NCBI GenBank assembly: GCA_040219935.1
Contig: JAVJUA010000063.1
Span: forward strand, 310,001 to 374,000
Reading direction: 5' to 3'
Length of the DNA stretch: 64,000 nt
Origin: UBA7803 sp040219935
GTDB taxonomy: Bacteria; Pseudomonadota; Gammaproteobacteria; Pseudomonadales; Azotimanducaceae
Positions 34,629 to 42,046 of the stretch are shown in pieces. Both the position numbers and the translations under genes were made by a program. The notes beneath the pieces were generated by a model. It searched no databases. It was not told the DNA's origin and saw nothing but the letters and a program-made list of their open reading frames with translations. The stretch's first letter is position 1. Every line of letters begins with the position of its first letter.

Positions 34629-35013
34629 ACGGGCCGCCCGCGTCTGCCTGACCGCTGGGTTCTGGGTGCCGCTGGCACTCTGCACGTGGCTCGCCTTCAC
34701 GCCCAGCCCGCCGGCGGCCGTGTTCCAGGTCAGCGACCTGCTGCTGCACGGCTTCGCCTTCGCCTACCTGAGCTTCAGCCTGTCGCTGGCCCACCATCTG
34801 TCCGCGGTCCGGGTGGCGCTGTGGATGCTCGGCTACGGCGTGCTGATCGAGGTGCTGCAGGGTCTCATCCCGGAGCGGACGCCGGAGTTCAAGGATCTGC
34901 TGGTGGACGGCGCCGGCATCGCCGTCGGGCTCGTGGCGGCGCGCCTGCTGGGGGGCTGGAGCCGCCGCACCCTGACCCGGGTGCTGGGTGCGGTGCTGCC
35001 TGCGGCGCGCTGA
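34618..35013 (+). CDS. VanZ-like membrane protein
   Basis: A 131-residue protein with about three or four membrane segments (LTAGFWVPLALCTWLAF, LLHGFAFAYLSFSLSLA, VALWMLGYGVLIEVLQG, GAGIAVGLVAARLLGG). The segment DLLLHGFAF followed by EVLQGLIPERTPEFKDLLVDGAG is the VanZ-family pattern. Family function outside teicoplanin resistance is not known. GTG at 34618 is chosen; it overlaps the hemE stop by 11 bases, so expression is probably coupled. Confidence 0.85.
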   Translation: MTPERAARVCLTAGFWVPLALCTWLAFTPSPPAAVFQVSDLLLHGFAFAYLSFSLSLAHHLSAVRVALWMLGYGVLIEVLQGLIPERTPEFKDLLVDGAGIAVGLVAARLLGGWSRRTLTRVLGAVLPAAR

Positions 35014-35019
35014 CCGGCG

Positions 35020-35442
35020 TCAGGTGGCGAACAGCTGCCCGGCGATGTCGGCGAACGACTTGAACTCCAGCGCGTTGCCGCTGGGGTCATGGAAGAACAA
35101 CGTAGCCTGCTCTCCCGGCTGACCCCGGAACCGGACGTGGGGCTCGATCACGAACTCGGTGCCAGCCTCGCGCAGCCGCGCGGCCAGGGCTTCCCAGTCT
35201 GCCATCTCCAGCACCACGCCGAAGTGGGGCACCGGCACGTGGTCACCGTCCACCGGATTGTGATGCACCCCGGTGCCCGCATCCGGGGCCTGATGGCAGA
35301 CGAGCTGGTGACCGAAGAAGTCGAAGTCGACCCAGGTCTCGGCGCTGCGGCCCTCGGGACAGCCGAGCAGGCCGCCATAGAAGCTGCGTGCTTCGCCCAC
35401 GTCGCGCACCTTGATGGCCAGATGGAACGGTTGCAGGTTCAT
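35020..35442 (-). CDS. VOC family protein
   Basis: A 140-residue single-domain glyoxalase-fold protein. FHLAIKVRDVGEARSFYGGL is the N-terminal unit with the first His ligand, HQLVCHQAPD is central, and FFHDPSGNALEFKSF carries the C-terminal Glu ligand. Similar proteins are annotated as putative dioxygenases, but the reaction is not visible. The ATG at 35442 gives the family N-terminus; an upstream GTG-type extension of 12 residues looks non-conserved. Confidence 0.87.
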   Translation of the reverse strand: MNLQPFHLAIKVRDVGEARSFYGGLLGCPEGRSAETWVDFDFFGHQLVCHQAPDAGTGVHHNPVDGDHVPVPHFGVVLEMADWEALAARLREAGTEFVIEPHVRFRGQPGEQATLFFHDPSGNALEFKSFADIAGQLFAT

Positions 35443-35542
35443 GACAAGGGCTCCGTTGGGGTGTCCGAGGGCGCGCATTTTGTCCGACGACGTACGTCGG
35501 CGCCAGCCGTTCGGCTACTTCCCCCGTTGGCGGGCTTGATTT

Positions 35543-35548
35543 TATACT
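35543..35548 (+). promoter_or_regulatory. Possible -10 box of the RRM-protein gene
   Basis: TATACT is the best -10 candidate in the 241-base gap before the RRM gene. It implies a leader of about 130 nt. No good -35 box is seen, so the site is tentative. Nothing coding is visible in this gap. Confidence 0.35.
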
Positions 35549-35627
35549 CCGATCGAGAGACCCGCGCCCCGATCAGCTTCTGAGTCTTTGCTCTTGTGTG
35601 AGTCGGAATCAAGTCTGCAACGAAATC

Positions 35628-35664
35628 CCGGTACGCTGCTTGATGGCTGCGGTGCAGCGACCGG
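35628..35664 (+). other. Strong stem-loop in the leader of the RRM-protein gene
   Basis: CCGGT-A-CGCTGC pairs with GCAGCG-ACCGG, giving an 11-bp stem with one bulged A and a 14-base loop. It ends 19 bases before the ATG at 35684. There is no T-run, so it is not a terminator. The position suggests control of translation or mRNA stability, possibly by the RNA-binding protein itself; this is inference. Confidence 0.6.
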
Positions 35665-35683
35665 ACCTGTCTGAGCTAACCCG

Positions 35684-35932
35684 ATGAAGAAACTATACGT
35701 AGGCAACCTGCCCTGGAGCGTCAACGACAGCGAGCTGGAGGCTCTGTTCGCACCGGTCGGCCAGGTTATTTCGGCCCGCGTGATTACCGACCGCGACACC
35801 GGACGGTCCCGCGGCTTCGGATTCGTCGAGATGGACGATTCCGGTGCCGCCAATGCCATTGCCGAGCTGAACGGCAAGGACGTGGGCGGGCGACCGCTGC
35901 GCGTCAACGAAGCTAACGAACGGCGTCGCTGA
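35684..35932 (+). CDS. RRM-domain RNA-binding protein
   Basis: An 82-residue protein that is one RNA recognition motif. RNP2 is KLYVGNLPW at residues 3-11 and RNP1 is RSRGFGFVEM near residue 43, with the aromatic residues that stack on RNA intact. The C-terminus (VNEANERRR) is short and basic. Such single-RRM proteins bind single-stranded RNA and in some bacteria are cold-induced. The gene is alone, with a long leader that contains a strong hairpin and no clear ribosome binding site. Confidence 0.93.
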   Translation: MKKLYVGNLPWSVNDSELEALFAPVGQVISARVITDRDTGRSRGFGFVEMDDSGAANAIAELNGKDVGGRPLRVNEANERRR

Positions 35933-36008
35933 ACGGCGACTTCCGGTCCTTCGGGGCTGCCGCTCGCGCCTTCTCGGAGCCCTCGGGCACAGCCGCCCCG
36001 CGGGGTGC

Positions 36009-36509
36009 CTAGAATCGCTTTGCCATCAGGCAGACGCGCTTGCTGCCTCCCTCGGTGTCCTGCTCGCCCAAGGCCTCGAAGCCCAGGCGCTGATGAAAGG
36101 CCAGGGAGTGCGGATTGGGCGGCCGCAGGTTGACCTCGCAGGCGAGCATGGCGCAGTTCGGACCGACGTGCCGCTGCAGGTCCTCGTACAGCCGCCCGCC
36201 CAGACCCGTGCCGCGATGGCGCAGGCCGATGACGATGCGGTCTATGTACGTGAAGCGCGGGTAGTGGCGGCGGAAGTAGCCGAAGTTGATGCTGTCGTAG
36301 TCGGCCGTCTCCGGCAGCGCCAGCAGGAAGCCGGCGATCTCGTCGTCAATGCGTGCCACGCCCAGGTAGGCGCTCTGCCGGTGCAGGTGGGCGAGCTTGG
36401 TCTCGGGGATGCTGTTCACCGCCGGTATGGCATCGTCGTTGAGTTCCAGGATCGCCAGGTAGTCCGCCGGCGTCGCCTGAAGGATGCTGATGTCCGGCCG
36501 GGCGCTCAT
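36009..36509 (-). CDS. GNAT family N-acetyltransferase
   Basis: A 166-residue acetyl-CoA-dependent acetyltransferase. It begins with the usual beta-strand region ISILQATPADYLAILELND. Motif A, which binds acetyl-CoA pyrophosphate, is RIVIGLRHRGTGLGGRLYED, and the C-terminal AFHQRLGFEALGEQ is motif B. The acceptor substrate is unknown. The ATG lies 2 bases after the stop of a 28-residue membrane peptide and lacks a ribosome binding site of its own, so it is probably translated by coupling. Confidence 0.88.
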   Translation of the reverse strand: MSARPDISILQATPADYLAILELNDDAIPAVNSIPETKLAHLHRQSAYLGVARIDDEIAGFLLALPETADYDSINFGYFRRHYPRFTYIDRIVIGLRHRGTGLGGRLYEDLQRHVGPNCAMLACEVNLRPPNPHSLAFHQRLGFEALGEQDTEGGSKRVCLMAKRF

Positions 36510-36511
36510 GG

Positions 36512-36598
36512 TCAGATCGCCCGGACCAGGATGCTGAGCACCACCAGCAGCAGGGCGAGGATCGCGGCGTAGACGGCGGTGATGGGCATGGTGGTCAT
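36512..36598 (-). CDS. 28-residue single-pass membrane peptide resembling a MAPEG N-terminus
   Basis: The frame reads MTTMPITAVYAAILALLLVV followed by LSILVRAI and a TGA stop. It is one hydrophobic helix. The sequence resembles the first membrane segment of MAPEG-family proteins, which begin similarly with an ITALYA-type start and a VVLSxRV stretch. No further MAPEG sequence follows in any frame, because the GNAT gene begins 2 bases later. It starts 4 bases after the DUF4404 stop, as part of a tight three-gene run. It is either the remnant of a larger gene or a genuine small membrane protein; I cannot decide. Confidence 0.45.
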   Translation of the reverse strand: MTTMPITAVYAAILALLLVVLSILVRAI

Positions 36599-36602
36599 GA
36601 CC

Positions 36603-36872
36603 TCAGATGCCCATTCGCCCCAGGGCGCCGATCAGCTCCTGAAAGAACCGCTCGGTGTTGGGGTGACGGGCCGCGAAGTCGGCGGCCAGGGACTCGAGCC
36701 GCTCCTGCAGCCCTTCCAGCACCGAATCCTCCTGGTCGTCGGCCTCCAGCAGGGCGTGGATGTCGGCATCCACGTCTTCGAGCAGGGCGCGCAGGTCGTC
36801 GTCCAGCTCGGGCGTGTTCTCGAGCTCGCCGCGCAGCTCCGCCAGCTTGGTCTTGATGTCCCGGTCGGTCAT
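36603..36872 (-). CDS. DUF4404 family protein
   Basis: An 89-residue acidic, helical protein with DIKTKLAELRGELENTPELD, ADIHALLEADDQ and a C-terminal ERFFQELIGALGRMGI. This matches the small DUF4404 proteins of gammaproteobacteria, whose function is unknown. It is first in a run of three closely spaced minus-strand genes (DUF4404, small membrane peptide, GNAT). Confidence 0.85.
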   Translation of the reverse strand: MTDRDIKTKLAELRGELENTPELDDDLRALLEDVDADIHALLEADDQEDSVLEGLQERLESLAADFAARHPNTERFFQELIGALGRMGI

Positions 36873-37019
36873 GTGGCGCTCCTGCCGTGGTGGGTGCCGG
36901 CCGCGGCCATTCTACCTCGGCCGCCCTGGTCCGGGGCATGGGCTTCCATGGCCCTGGCGCGGACGGATAGCATCAACGCCGGGCCGCCCACGGGAGGCGG
37001 CCGCCGGGAGCTTGCCACC

Positions 37020-37556
37020 TTGACTGCCGACCTGCTGCGCCACCGCATCGCCACCCGCGCCGACCTGGATGCGCTTCGGGCGCTGATGGAAGCCGCCATC
37101 GGCGAGCTGCAGAAGCCGTATCTGAATGCGCGCCAGATAGCGTCCAGCCGCACCATCATGGGACTGGACACCCAGCTGGTCGATGACGGCACCTACTTCG
37201 TGGTGGAAATCGACGGCGCCTTTGCCGGCTGCGGCGGCTGGAGCCGCCGAGCGACGCTGTACGGCGGGGATCAGTCTCCGGGCCGGGACGCCGGGCTGCT
37301 CGACCCGGCGGTGGATGCCGCCCGCGTGCGGGCCATGTACACCCATCCGCGCTTTGTCCGCCGCGGCGTCGGCACGTGCATCCTGGCGCTGTGCGAGGCA
37401 GCCGCCCGGGCCGAGGGGTTCCGCAGCGTCGAGCTCATGGCCACCATGGCCGGCGAGCCCCTGTACCGCGCCCGCGGCTATCTGCCCATGGAAGCGGTGG
37501 CCGACGACCGCGGCGGCGAGGCGGTGCCGCTGCTGCGCATGCGCAAGACGCTGTAG
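37020..37556 (+). CDS. GNAT family N-acetyltransferase
   Basis: A 178-residue acetyltransferase. RIATRADLDALRALMEAAI is the N-terminal unit. FVVEIDGAFAGCGGWSRR is the central strand, and RVRAMYTHPRFVRRGVGTCI is motif A with the RRGVG acetyl-CoA loop. ELMATMAGEPLYRARGY closes the domain. The substrate is unknown. I chose TTG at 37020 since the domain begins about 12 residues later; an in-frame ATG at 36948 is possible but its extra residues are not conserved-looking. It is divergent from the DUF4404 run. Confidence 0.87.
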   Translation: MTADLLRHRIATRADLDALRALMEAAIGELQKPYLNARQIASSRTIMGLDTQLVDDGTYFVVEIDGAFAGCGGWSRRATLYGGDQSPGRDAGLLDPAVDAARVRAMYTHPRFVRRGVGTCILALCEAAARAEGFRSVELMATMAGEPLYRARGYLPMEAVADDRGGEAVPLLRMRKTL

Positions 37557-37591
37557 AGCCGGGGCCGCCGCCGCGGCCGGTCGGGCGCCGC

Positions 37592-38044
37592 TCAGGGGTG
37601 CCGAGCGGTGGCGAGAAAGCGGTCGAGCTGGTTGGCGAAGGCCTGCAGGTCGGTCTTGCCCAGCGCCGCCTGGCTGCTGGTCACCATGCCGTTGTCCCGA
37701 AGCTGCTCCATCAGGTTGCGCCGCGCCAGATGGTCGTGAATGTTCTCGCTGGTGTAGAGCGTGCCTCGCGGGTTGAGGCCCGTGGCACCCAGATTGACCA
37801 CCTCGGCCGCCAGTGGGATGTCGGCCGTGATCACCAGGTCGCCGGCCGCCAGCCGCTCGGTGATGGCCCGGTCGGCGACGTCGAAGCCGCCGGGAACCTG
37901 CAGCGACGACAGGTGCTTCGAAGCAGGCACGCGGACGTGGTGGTTGGCCACCAGGATGGTGTCGATGGCGAGCCGCTCCGAGGCACGGAAGATGATGGCC
38001 TTGATCGGGTTCGGGCAGGCGTCTGCGTCCACCCAGATCTTCAC
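37592..38044 (-). CDS. YaiI/YqxD family (DUF188) protein
   Basis: A 150-residue protein with the family start MKIWVDADACPNPIKAIIFR, a PIN/NYN-like nuclease fold beginning with a DADACP acidic motif. AGDLVITADIPLAAEVV and GLNPRGTLYTSENI are also conserved. The fold suggests RNA processing, but no function is established. It overlaps the preceding GNAT gene by 4 bases. Confidence 0.93.
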   Translation of the reverse strand: MKIWVDADACPNPIKAIIFRASERLAIDTILVANHHVRVPASKHLSSLQVPGGFDVADRAITERLAAGDLVITADIPLAAEVVNLGATGLNPRGTLYTSENIHDHLARRNLMEQLRDNGMVTSSQAALGKTDLQAFANQLDRFLATARHP

Positions 38045-38571
38045 GCCGGCAGCTCCACCGGGCGCGCCATGGCGGTGCGGTTGGTGAGGCCGCTGGCGGC
38101 CTCCTCGCCAAGGGCCGACCGCAGTCTGGCTGACAGTTCGTCACCCTTCAGCCTGACGAACCCGAGGCGCTCGTAGTAGGGGCCGTTCCACGGCACGTCC
38201 GCAAACGTGGTCAGCGTCAGGCGCGGCAGATGCAGCTCCCGGGCCTGCCGAGACGCGTGCCGCAGCAGCGCGGCGCCGATGCCGCGCCGTGAGAACGCCG
38301 GGTCGACGTCCAGCTCGTCGATGTGCAGCGCGTCCTCGTGGTGCGAAGCCAGCACGAAGCCGATGACCCGGGTGCCCTGCACGGCGATCCAGAGCCTGCC
38401 GCCCTCGCGTGCCTGGGCCAGCTCATCCAGGTCGTGAACCGAGTCAGGATCGGGAATGCGTCCGGGCTCGAACAGCGACGCGGCCGCCTGCTCCACCGCC
38501 TGAATCTGAACCAGCTCGCCAGGCCACGGCGGACGGATCGTCCAATCCGTCGCTGCTGCGCCGTCCGTCAG
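38041..38571 (-). CDS. GNAT family N-acetyltransferase, probable CTG start
   Basis: The conserved part contains HIDELDVDPAFSRRGIGAAL with the RRGIG acetyl-CoA loop, and WNGPYYERLGFVRL. From the first common start (GTG 38496) the protein would lack its first beta strand. The frame stays open upstream and encodes DWTIRPPWPGELVQIQAVE, which looks like that missing strand and helix. The only start-like codon there is CTG at 38571, which overlaps the stop of the L,D-transpeptidase gene as CTGA. That gives 176 residues. No ATG, GTG or TTG lies between 38496 and that stop. The family is sure; the start is inferred. Confidence 0.75.
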   Translation of the reverse strand: MTDGAAATDWTIRPPWPGELVQIQAVEQAAASLFEPGRIPDPDSVHDLDELAQAREGGRLWIAVQGTRVIGFVLASHHEDALHIDELDVDPAFSRRGIGAALLRHASRQARELHLPRLTLTTFADVPWNGPYYERLGFVRLKGDELSARLRSALGEEAASGLTNRTAMARPVELPA

Positions 38572-39092
38572 GGCTTGATCTCCACGGGCGTACCCAGGTT
38601 CACCAGCGACCAGATCTCGTCGATCTCGGCATTGGTGACGGCCACGCAGCCGTTGGTCCAGTCGTCCGCCAGATGCCGCTCGCCGAGCCAGCCCTGACCG
38701 TTCTTCAGGCCGTGAATCATGATCTGGCCGCCGGGATTCATGCCGACTTCCAGGGCCCGAACCCGGTCTGCCTCATTGGGGTAGGAAATTCGCAGTGCCC
38801 GGTAAAAGCCGCTGCTCGCATTGCGGAAGTCGACCGTGTAGACGCCCTCCGGGGTGCGCTGGTCGCCCTCGAACCGCTTCGGGCCCTTGGGCGAGGCGCC
38901 CAGCGCGACGCGGTAGCTGCGCACCGGCTTGCCGTTGCTGAGCAGCGTCAGCCGCCGCTCGGCCTTCTCGATCACCACCCGGTCGACGCGCAGATCCTCC
39001 GCCTGCACCCCGGGCGCGGCCAGGAGGCAGGTCAGCAGCAGGGCGGCGATGGCGGTGGCGGCAACACGGCACGTCATGATGCGGCGGCTCAC
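38568..39092 (-). CDS. L,D-transpeptidase (YkuD domain)
   Basis: A 174-residue exported enzyme of the cell wall. Residues 1-31 are a signal peptide ending PGVQAED. The YkuD domain has the first motif IMIHGLKNGQGW with the catalytic His and the nucleophile motif WTNGCVAVTN with the Cys. It may form 3-3 peptidoglycan crosslinks or attach proteins, or be a remodelling enzyme; sequence does not distinguish. The ATG overlaps the stop of the DUF2784 gene by 4 bases, and the stop overlaps the next gene. Confidence 0.92.
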   Translation of the reverse strand: MSRRIMTCRVAATAIAALLLTCLLAAPGVQAEDLRVDRVVIEKAERRLTLLSNGKPVRSYRVALGASPKGPKRFEGDQRTPEGVYTVDFRNASSGFYRALRISYPNEADRVRALEVGMNPGGQIMIHGLKNGQGWLGERHLADDWTNGCVAVTNAEIDEIWSLVNLGTPVEIKP

Positions 39093-39541
39093 TCCGGATG
39101 CTTTGATTCGTGGCGCGTGGATATTGAAGCAGTCCGTGGGCGGATTTCAATTCGGCGTTGTCGGGCAATGTGCGCGCTCCGTGCGCGGCGCCGCCGCCAC
39201 ACCCAGAAGTAGATGGCCAAGTTGATCGCGATCACGCCGGCACCCAGCAGCAGCTGCGTGTTCCGGTCAAGGCCCTCGGGGTACAGCGCTGCCAGCAGAT
39301 AGTGCTCGATGAAGCCGCCGCCATACCCGGCGCTGCCGGCGGCCTCGCGCAGCCGGTTTTCAATCACGGTAAGGGGGCAGAGACGCCCGGCAATCTCGAC
39401 CCAGGCGCCCCACGCAGCCATCGGCAGGTGCAGCCGTGGCGCCCAGCGCCAGCGCAACCAGGCGAAGCCGCCGAGCACCACCGCCGCCACGAAGGCGGCG
39501 TGCACGATCAGGGTGAGGTCGGCGGCCAGGCGAGCCAGCAC
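39089..39541 (-). CDS. DUF2784 family membrane protein
   Basis: A 150-residue protein with three membrane segments: LIVHAAFVAAVVLGGFAWL near the N-terminus, a middle one from the LPMAAWGAWVEIAG region, and LLLGAGVIAINLAIYFWVW. Between the last two lie CPLTVIENRLR and GFIEHYLLAALYPEGL, the DUF2784 signature. The function is unknown. GTG at 39541 starts the protein at the first segment and avoids overlap with the preceding gene. The C-terminus is strongly basic. Confidence 0.85.
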   Translation of the reverse strand: MLARLAADLTLIVHAAFVAAVVLGGFAWLRWRWAPRLHLPMAAWGAWVEIAGRLCPLTVIENRLREAAGSAGYGGGFIEHYLLAALYPEGLDRNTQLLLGAGVIAINLAIYFWVWRRRRARSAHIARQRRIEIRPRTASISTRHESKHPE

Positions 39542-39552
39542 GGCGTCGTCCC

Positions 39553-40446
39553 TCAGGCGGGCGGCTGGCGTGGCACCACGCAGAAGCGCTGGCCGGTGGG
39601 CGCCTGCATCACCCACCAGCTCTGCACTCGCGCCACGCGACTGGCGCCGAGCGCTTCCAGGCGCGCCACCTCGGCGTCGACGTCGTCCGCTTCGATGTCG
39701 AGGTGCACGCGGCTGGGATGGTCCACCACCTGCACCTCCACGTGCAGCCGGTGCAGTGGGTCCAGCAGCCGCCGGTAGCTGCGTCCTTCCGCGCCGGGCA
39801 GCCGGCGCTCCGGCATACCCAGGGCGGCAGACCAGAACGCGGCGGCAGCGTCCAGGTCGGCGCCGGCGCAGTCGATGATGAAGCCGCTGAGCCGGCTGCT
39901 CGTGAAGACCGGATGATCAGCGGCCGGCGCGGTCAGATCGAGCACCATGAGCTCGTCGTCGAGGTCGCGGCCATCGAGCCGCAGCGCCGCCGGATCGATG
40001 GCGTAAGGCTGAAAGCCGCGGGACAGGTACAGCCGCCGGGCAGCATCGTTGCCGACGACGACGCCGAGCTGTAGCTGGTCGAGGCCCGGCTGGGCGCGGG
40101 CATGGGCGATCAGCGCGTCGAGGATGCGGACGCCTGCGCCCTGACCCTGCCAGGCGGGCTCCACGAACATGCCCCAGATCGAGCCGCGGTGGCGCTGCTT
40201 GCGGCGAGCCTCGCGGCGGAATCCGCCCATGCCCACCAGACGTCCGGCCGCGAAGGCGCCCACCACCAGATTGTCGTCGCTGCCGTCGATGCGGGCGGCG
40301 TAGGCCTCCGGGGAGGCGGCTTCGTCGTCGGCGTCGGACAGGAACGCGTCCGGGCGGGCACGCAGCGCGGCCTGACGCAGCCGCAGCAGCTCGGCCGCAT
40401 CATCGGCCAGGAGCCGGCGTACGCTGATGGGGTTTTGGCCAGGCAT
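39553..40446 (-). CDS. GNAT-VOC fusion protein
   Basis: A 297-residue two-domain protein. Residues 1 to about 165 are a GNAT acetyltransferase: ISVRRLLADDAAELLRLRQAA, then GMFVEPAWQGQGAGVRILDAL as the acetyl-CoA motif, then NDAARRLYLSRGFQPY. Residues about 180-297 are a VOC domain: RLSGFIIDCAGADLDAAAAF, AALGMPE, RVHLDIEADDVDAEVARLEAL and WVMQAPTGQRFCVVP. The frame is open throughout, with no sign of a frameshift. The pairing suggests acetylation and a second modification or binding step on the same small molecule; this is inference. Confidence 0.85.
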   Translation of the reverse strand: MPGQNPISVRRLLADDAAELLRLRQAALRARPDAFLSDADDEAASPEAYAARIDGSDDNLVVGAFAAGRLVGMGGFRREARRKQRHRGSIWGMFVEPAWQGQGAGVRILDALIAHARAQPGLDQLQLGVVVGNDAARRLYLSRGFQPYAIDPAALRLDGRDLDDELMVLDLTAPAADHPVFTSSRLSGFIIDCAGADLDAAAAFWSAALGMPERRLPGAEGRSYRRLLDPLHRLHVEVQVVDHPSRVHLDIEADDVDAEVARLEALGASRVARVQSWWVMQAPTGQRFCVVPRQPPA

Positions 40447-40462
40447 CGGCGCGGCACCGTCC

Positions 40463-41533
40463 TCAGGCCGCCACCAGCTGGTAGCCGCGCTTGGCCAGAC
40501 GAACGGCAGCGGTGTCGCGCTCCAGCAGCCGCTCGCAGCCGCTGCCGCGCAGCGCGCCGGCCACGCTCGCCCGGGCATCGGCATCCAGGTCGGCATAGGC
40601 GTCGCGGATGCGCTGCAGCTTCCACGGCACGTAGCTGCGCACCGCCGCCGAGGTGGAGGCGCCGCGCAGCATGGTCTGGTAGCTGCCGGTGCCCCGGGGC
40701 AGCGGCTCGCCCGGCCGGGCGTGCTCTGCGGCCCAGACATGAAAGGCGTCCTCCAGGGCCAGCATGGCCGGCGCGGCGTCGGTGCCGATCAGCTCGAGCA
40801 CCTCGTGCAGGGTCTCCGGATAGGCGCCGGCGAACCAGTCGCCCATGGCTTCGGGCACCGGCCGGTTGCAGCGCTCGATCCACATGCACACCTCGATGGC
40901 GTCGTCGTACAGCCGCCGGCGGGTGACCCGGTCGAGGTACAGGTGCGCGTACAGCGGCCCCATCAGCGCGCAGTCGGCCAGAGACAGGCGATCGCCGAGC
41001 AGAAACCGGTGACCGCTGAAGTGCCGGCACAGTGCCGCCAGCATGTCGTCGGTGTGGGCATCGATGGCGGGTATGGTGGTCGCATCGATGCCGAGCACGG
41101 GCAGGAACGAGCTCATGCGGTCGGCTACGCTGTTGCCGGCGGCCTCGGAGCCGGAGAAGGCGGCGAACGCGCGGCGCAGCTCGCGCTCGTTTTCCGGGTA
41201 GGCCCAGCGCGTGCGCATGCTCACCATCGGGAAGAACTCGTCGGCGTAGAGCTCGGCGATGCGGCAGACGATCCGGTCGGGTGCCGAGGGTGGCATGAGG
41301 GGCGGCTGCGGTACCCGCGCCTCCAGGGCATCGATGATGTCCGTGGTGTCCTGCAGCATCTCGCCCTCAGGCGTGATCAGCACCGGCACGAACCCGAGGC
41401 CCGTGCGGCGCTGAATCTCGGCGAGGTCGGGCGGGTACTCCAGGCAGTGAAGTTGCTTGTAGCGCACGGCGGGACGCAGCTTGGCAGAGAAGTGGGAGCG
41501 ATCGACGCCCATGAAAATCCAGGGTTTGCCCAA
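40463..41533 (-). CDS. Glutathione S-transferase-like protein
   Basis: A 356-residue protein. The N-terminal thioredoxin-like domain (about residues 10-85) ends GFVPVLITPEGEMLQDTTDI, equivalent to the cis-Pro and glutathione-binding Ser/Thr region of GSTs. The all-helical C-domain has FLLGDRLSLADCALMGPLYA. It is longer than a typical GST (about 200-220), with a C-terminal extension of some 100 residues. TTG at 41533 is chosen because GGGAG lies 6 bases upstream; starting at the next ATG would lose 7 residues. The substrate is unknown. Confidence 0.82.
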   Translation of the reverse strand: MGKPWIFMGVDRSHFSAKLRPAVRYKQLHCLEYPPDLAEIQRRTGLGFVPVLITPEGEMLQDTTDIIDALEARVPQPPLMPPSAPDRIVCRIAELYADEFFPMVSMRTRWAYPENERELRRAFAAFSGSEAAGNSVADRMSSFLPVLGIDATTIPAIDAHTDDMLAALCRHFSGHRFLLGDRLSLADCALMGPLYAHLYLDRVTRRRLYDDAIEVCMWIERCNRPVPEAMGDWFAGAYPETLHEVLELIGTDAAPAMLALEDAFHVWAAEHARPGEPLPRGTGSYQTMLRGASTSAAVRSYVPWKLQRIRDAYADLDADARASVAGALRGSGCERLLERDTAAVRLAKRGYQLVAA

Positions 41534-41559
41534 GACGCTCTCCCTATCGGCTGGAGCGC

Positions 41560-42045
41560 CTATGGTACACGGTGACCGGCGCGCTCGGTGAGCGCGTAGC
41601 GGTAGGTGCGTGCGGACAGGACGGGATATCGCACTTCCATCACGTAGCCTTCCAGCAGGTCTCGCGGCACGCCGCCGGGCGCGTACAGCTCGATCTTCGT
41701 GGCGGGCGTCAGCCACTCGATCCCGGGGTCGATGCAGGTCTCGTTGTAGCCGGCGAAGCCGTAGCAGATATGGCCACGGAACGGCAGCAGCCGGCCGCGG
41801 TACGTCAGCGTGTATCGGTACGGCTGCTCGCGGCCGAGCGTGAGGCGAACCAGGGTCAGGGAGTCTACGCCGGTCGCAGCGTCGACGACTGGCCGGGTGG
41901 GCGGCAACGGCGCTGGCCGGCCCGGTTCGGCCGCCGCCCAGACGGCCGCCACCGAGGTGGCGTTGGCTATGGCGATCAGGATTCCGAGCAGGCGCCTGAT
42001 CCGATCGGTCCGGCGCCGCGACAGGATGGATGGATGCGGCGGCAT
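41560..42045 (-). CDS. Hypothetical exported protein
   Basis: I do not recognise this 161-residue protein. A basic N-terminus precedes one hydrophobic segment (LLGILIAIANATSVAAVWAA, about residues 19-38) that is probably a signal peptide or anchor. The rest has two cysteines (in HICYGF and NETCID) that could form one disulfide, and a beta-rich pattern. The stop of the diguanylate cyclase gene is 1 base upstream, so the two are co-transcribed. Confidence 0.65.
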   Translation of the reverse strand: MPPHPSILSRRRTDRIRRLLGILIAIANATSVAAVWAAAEPGRPAPLPPTRPVVDAATGVDSLTLVRLTLGREQPYRYTLTYRGRLLPFRGHICYGFAGYNETCIDPGIEWLTPATKIELYAPGGVPRDLLEGYVMEVRYPVLSARTYRYALTERAGHRVP

Positions 42046-42046
42046 G

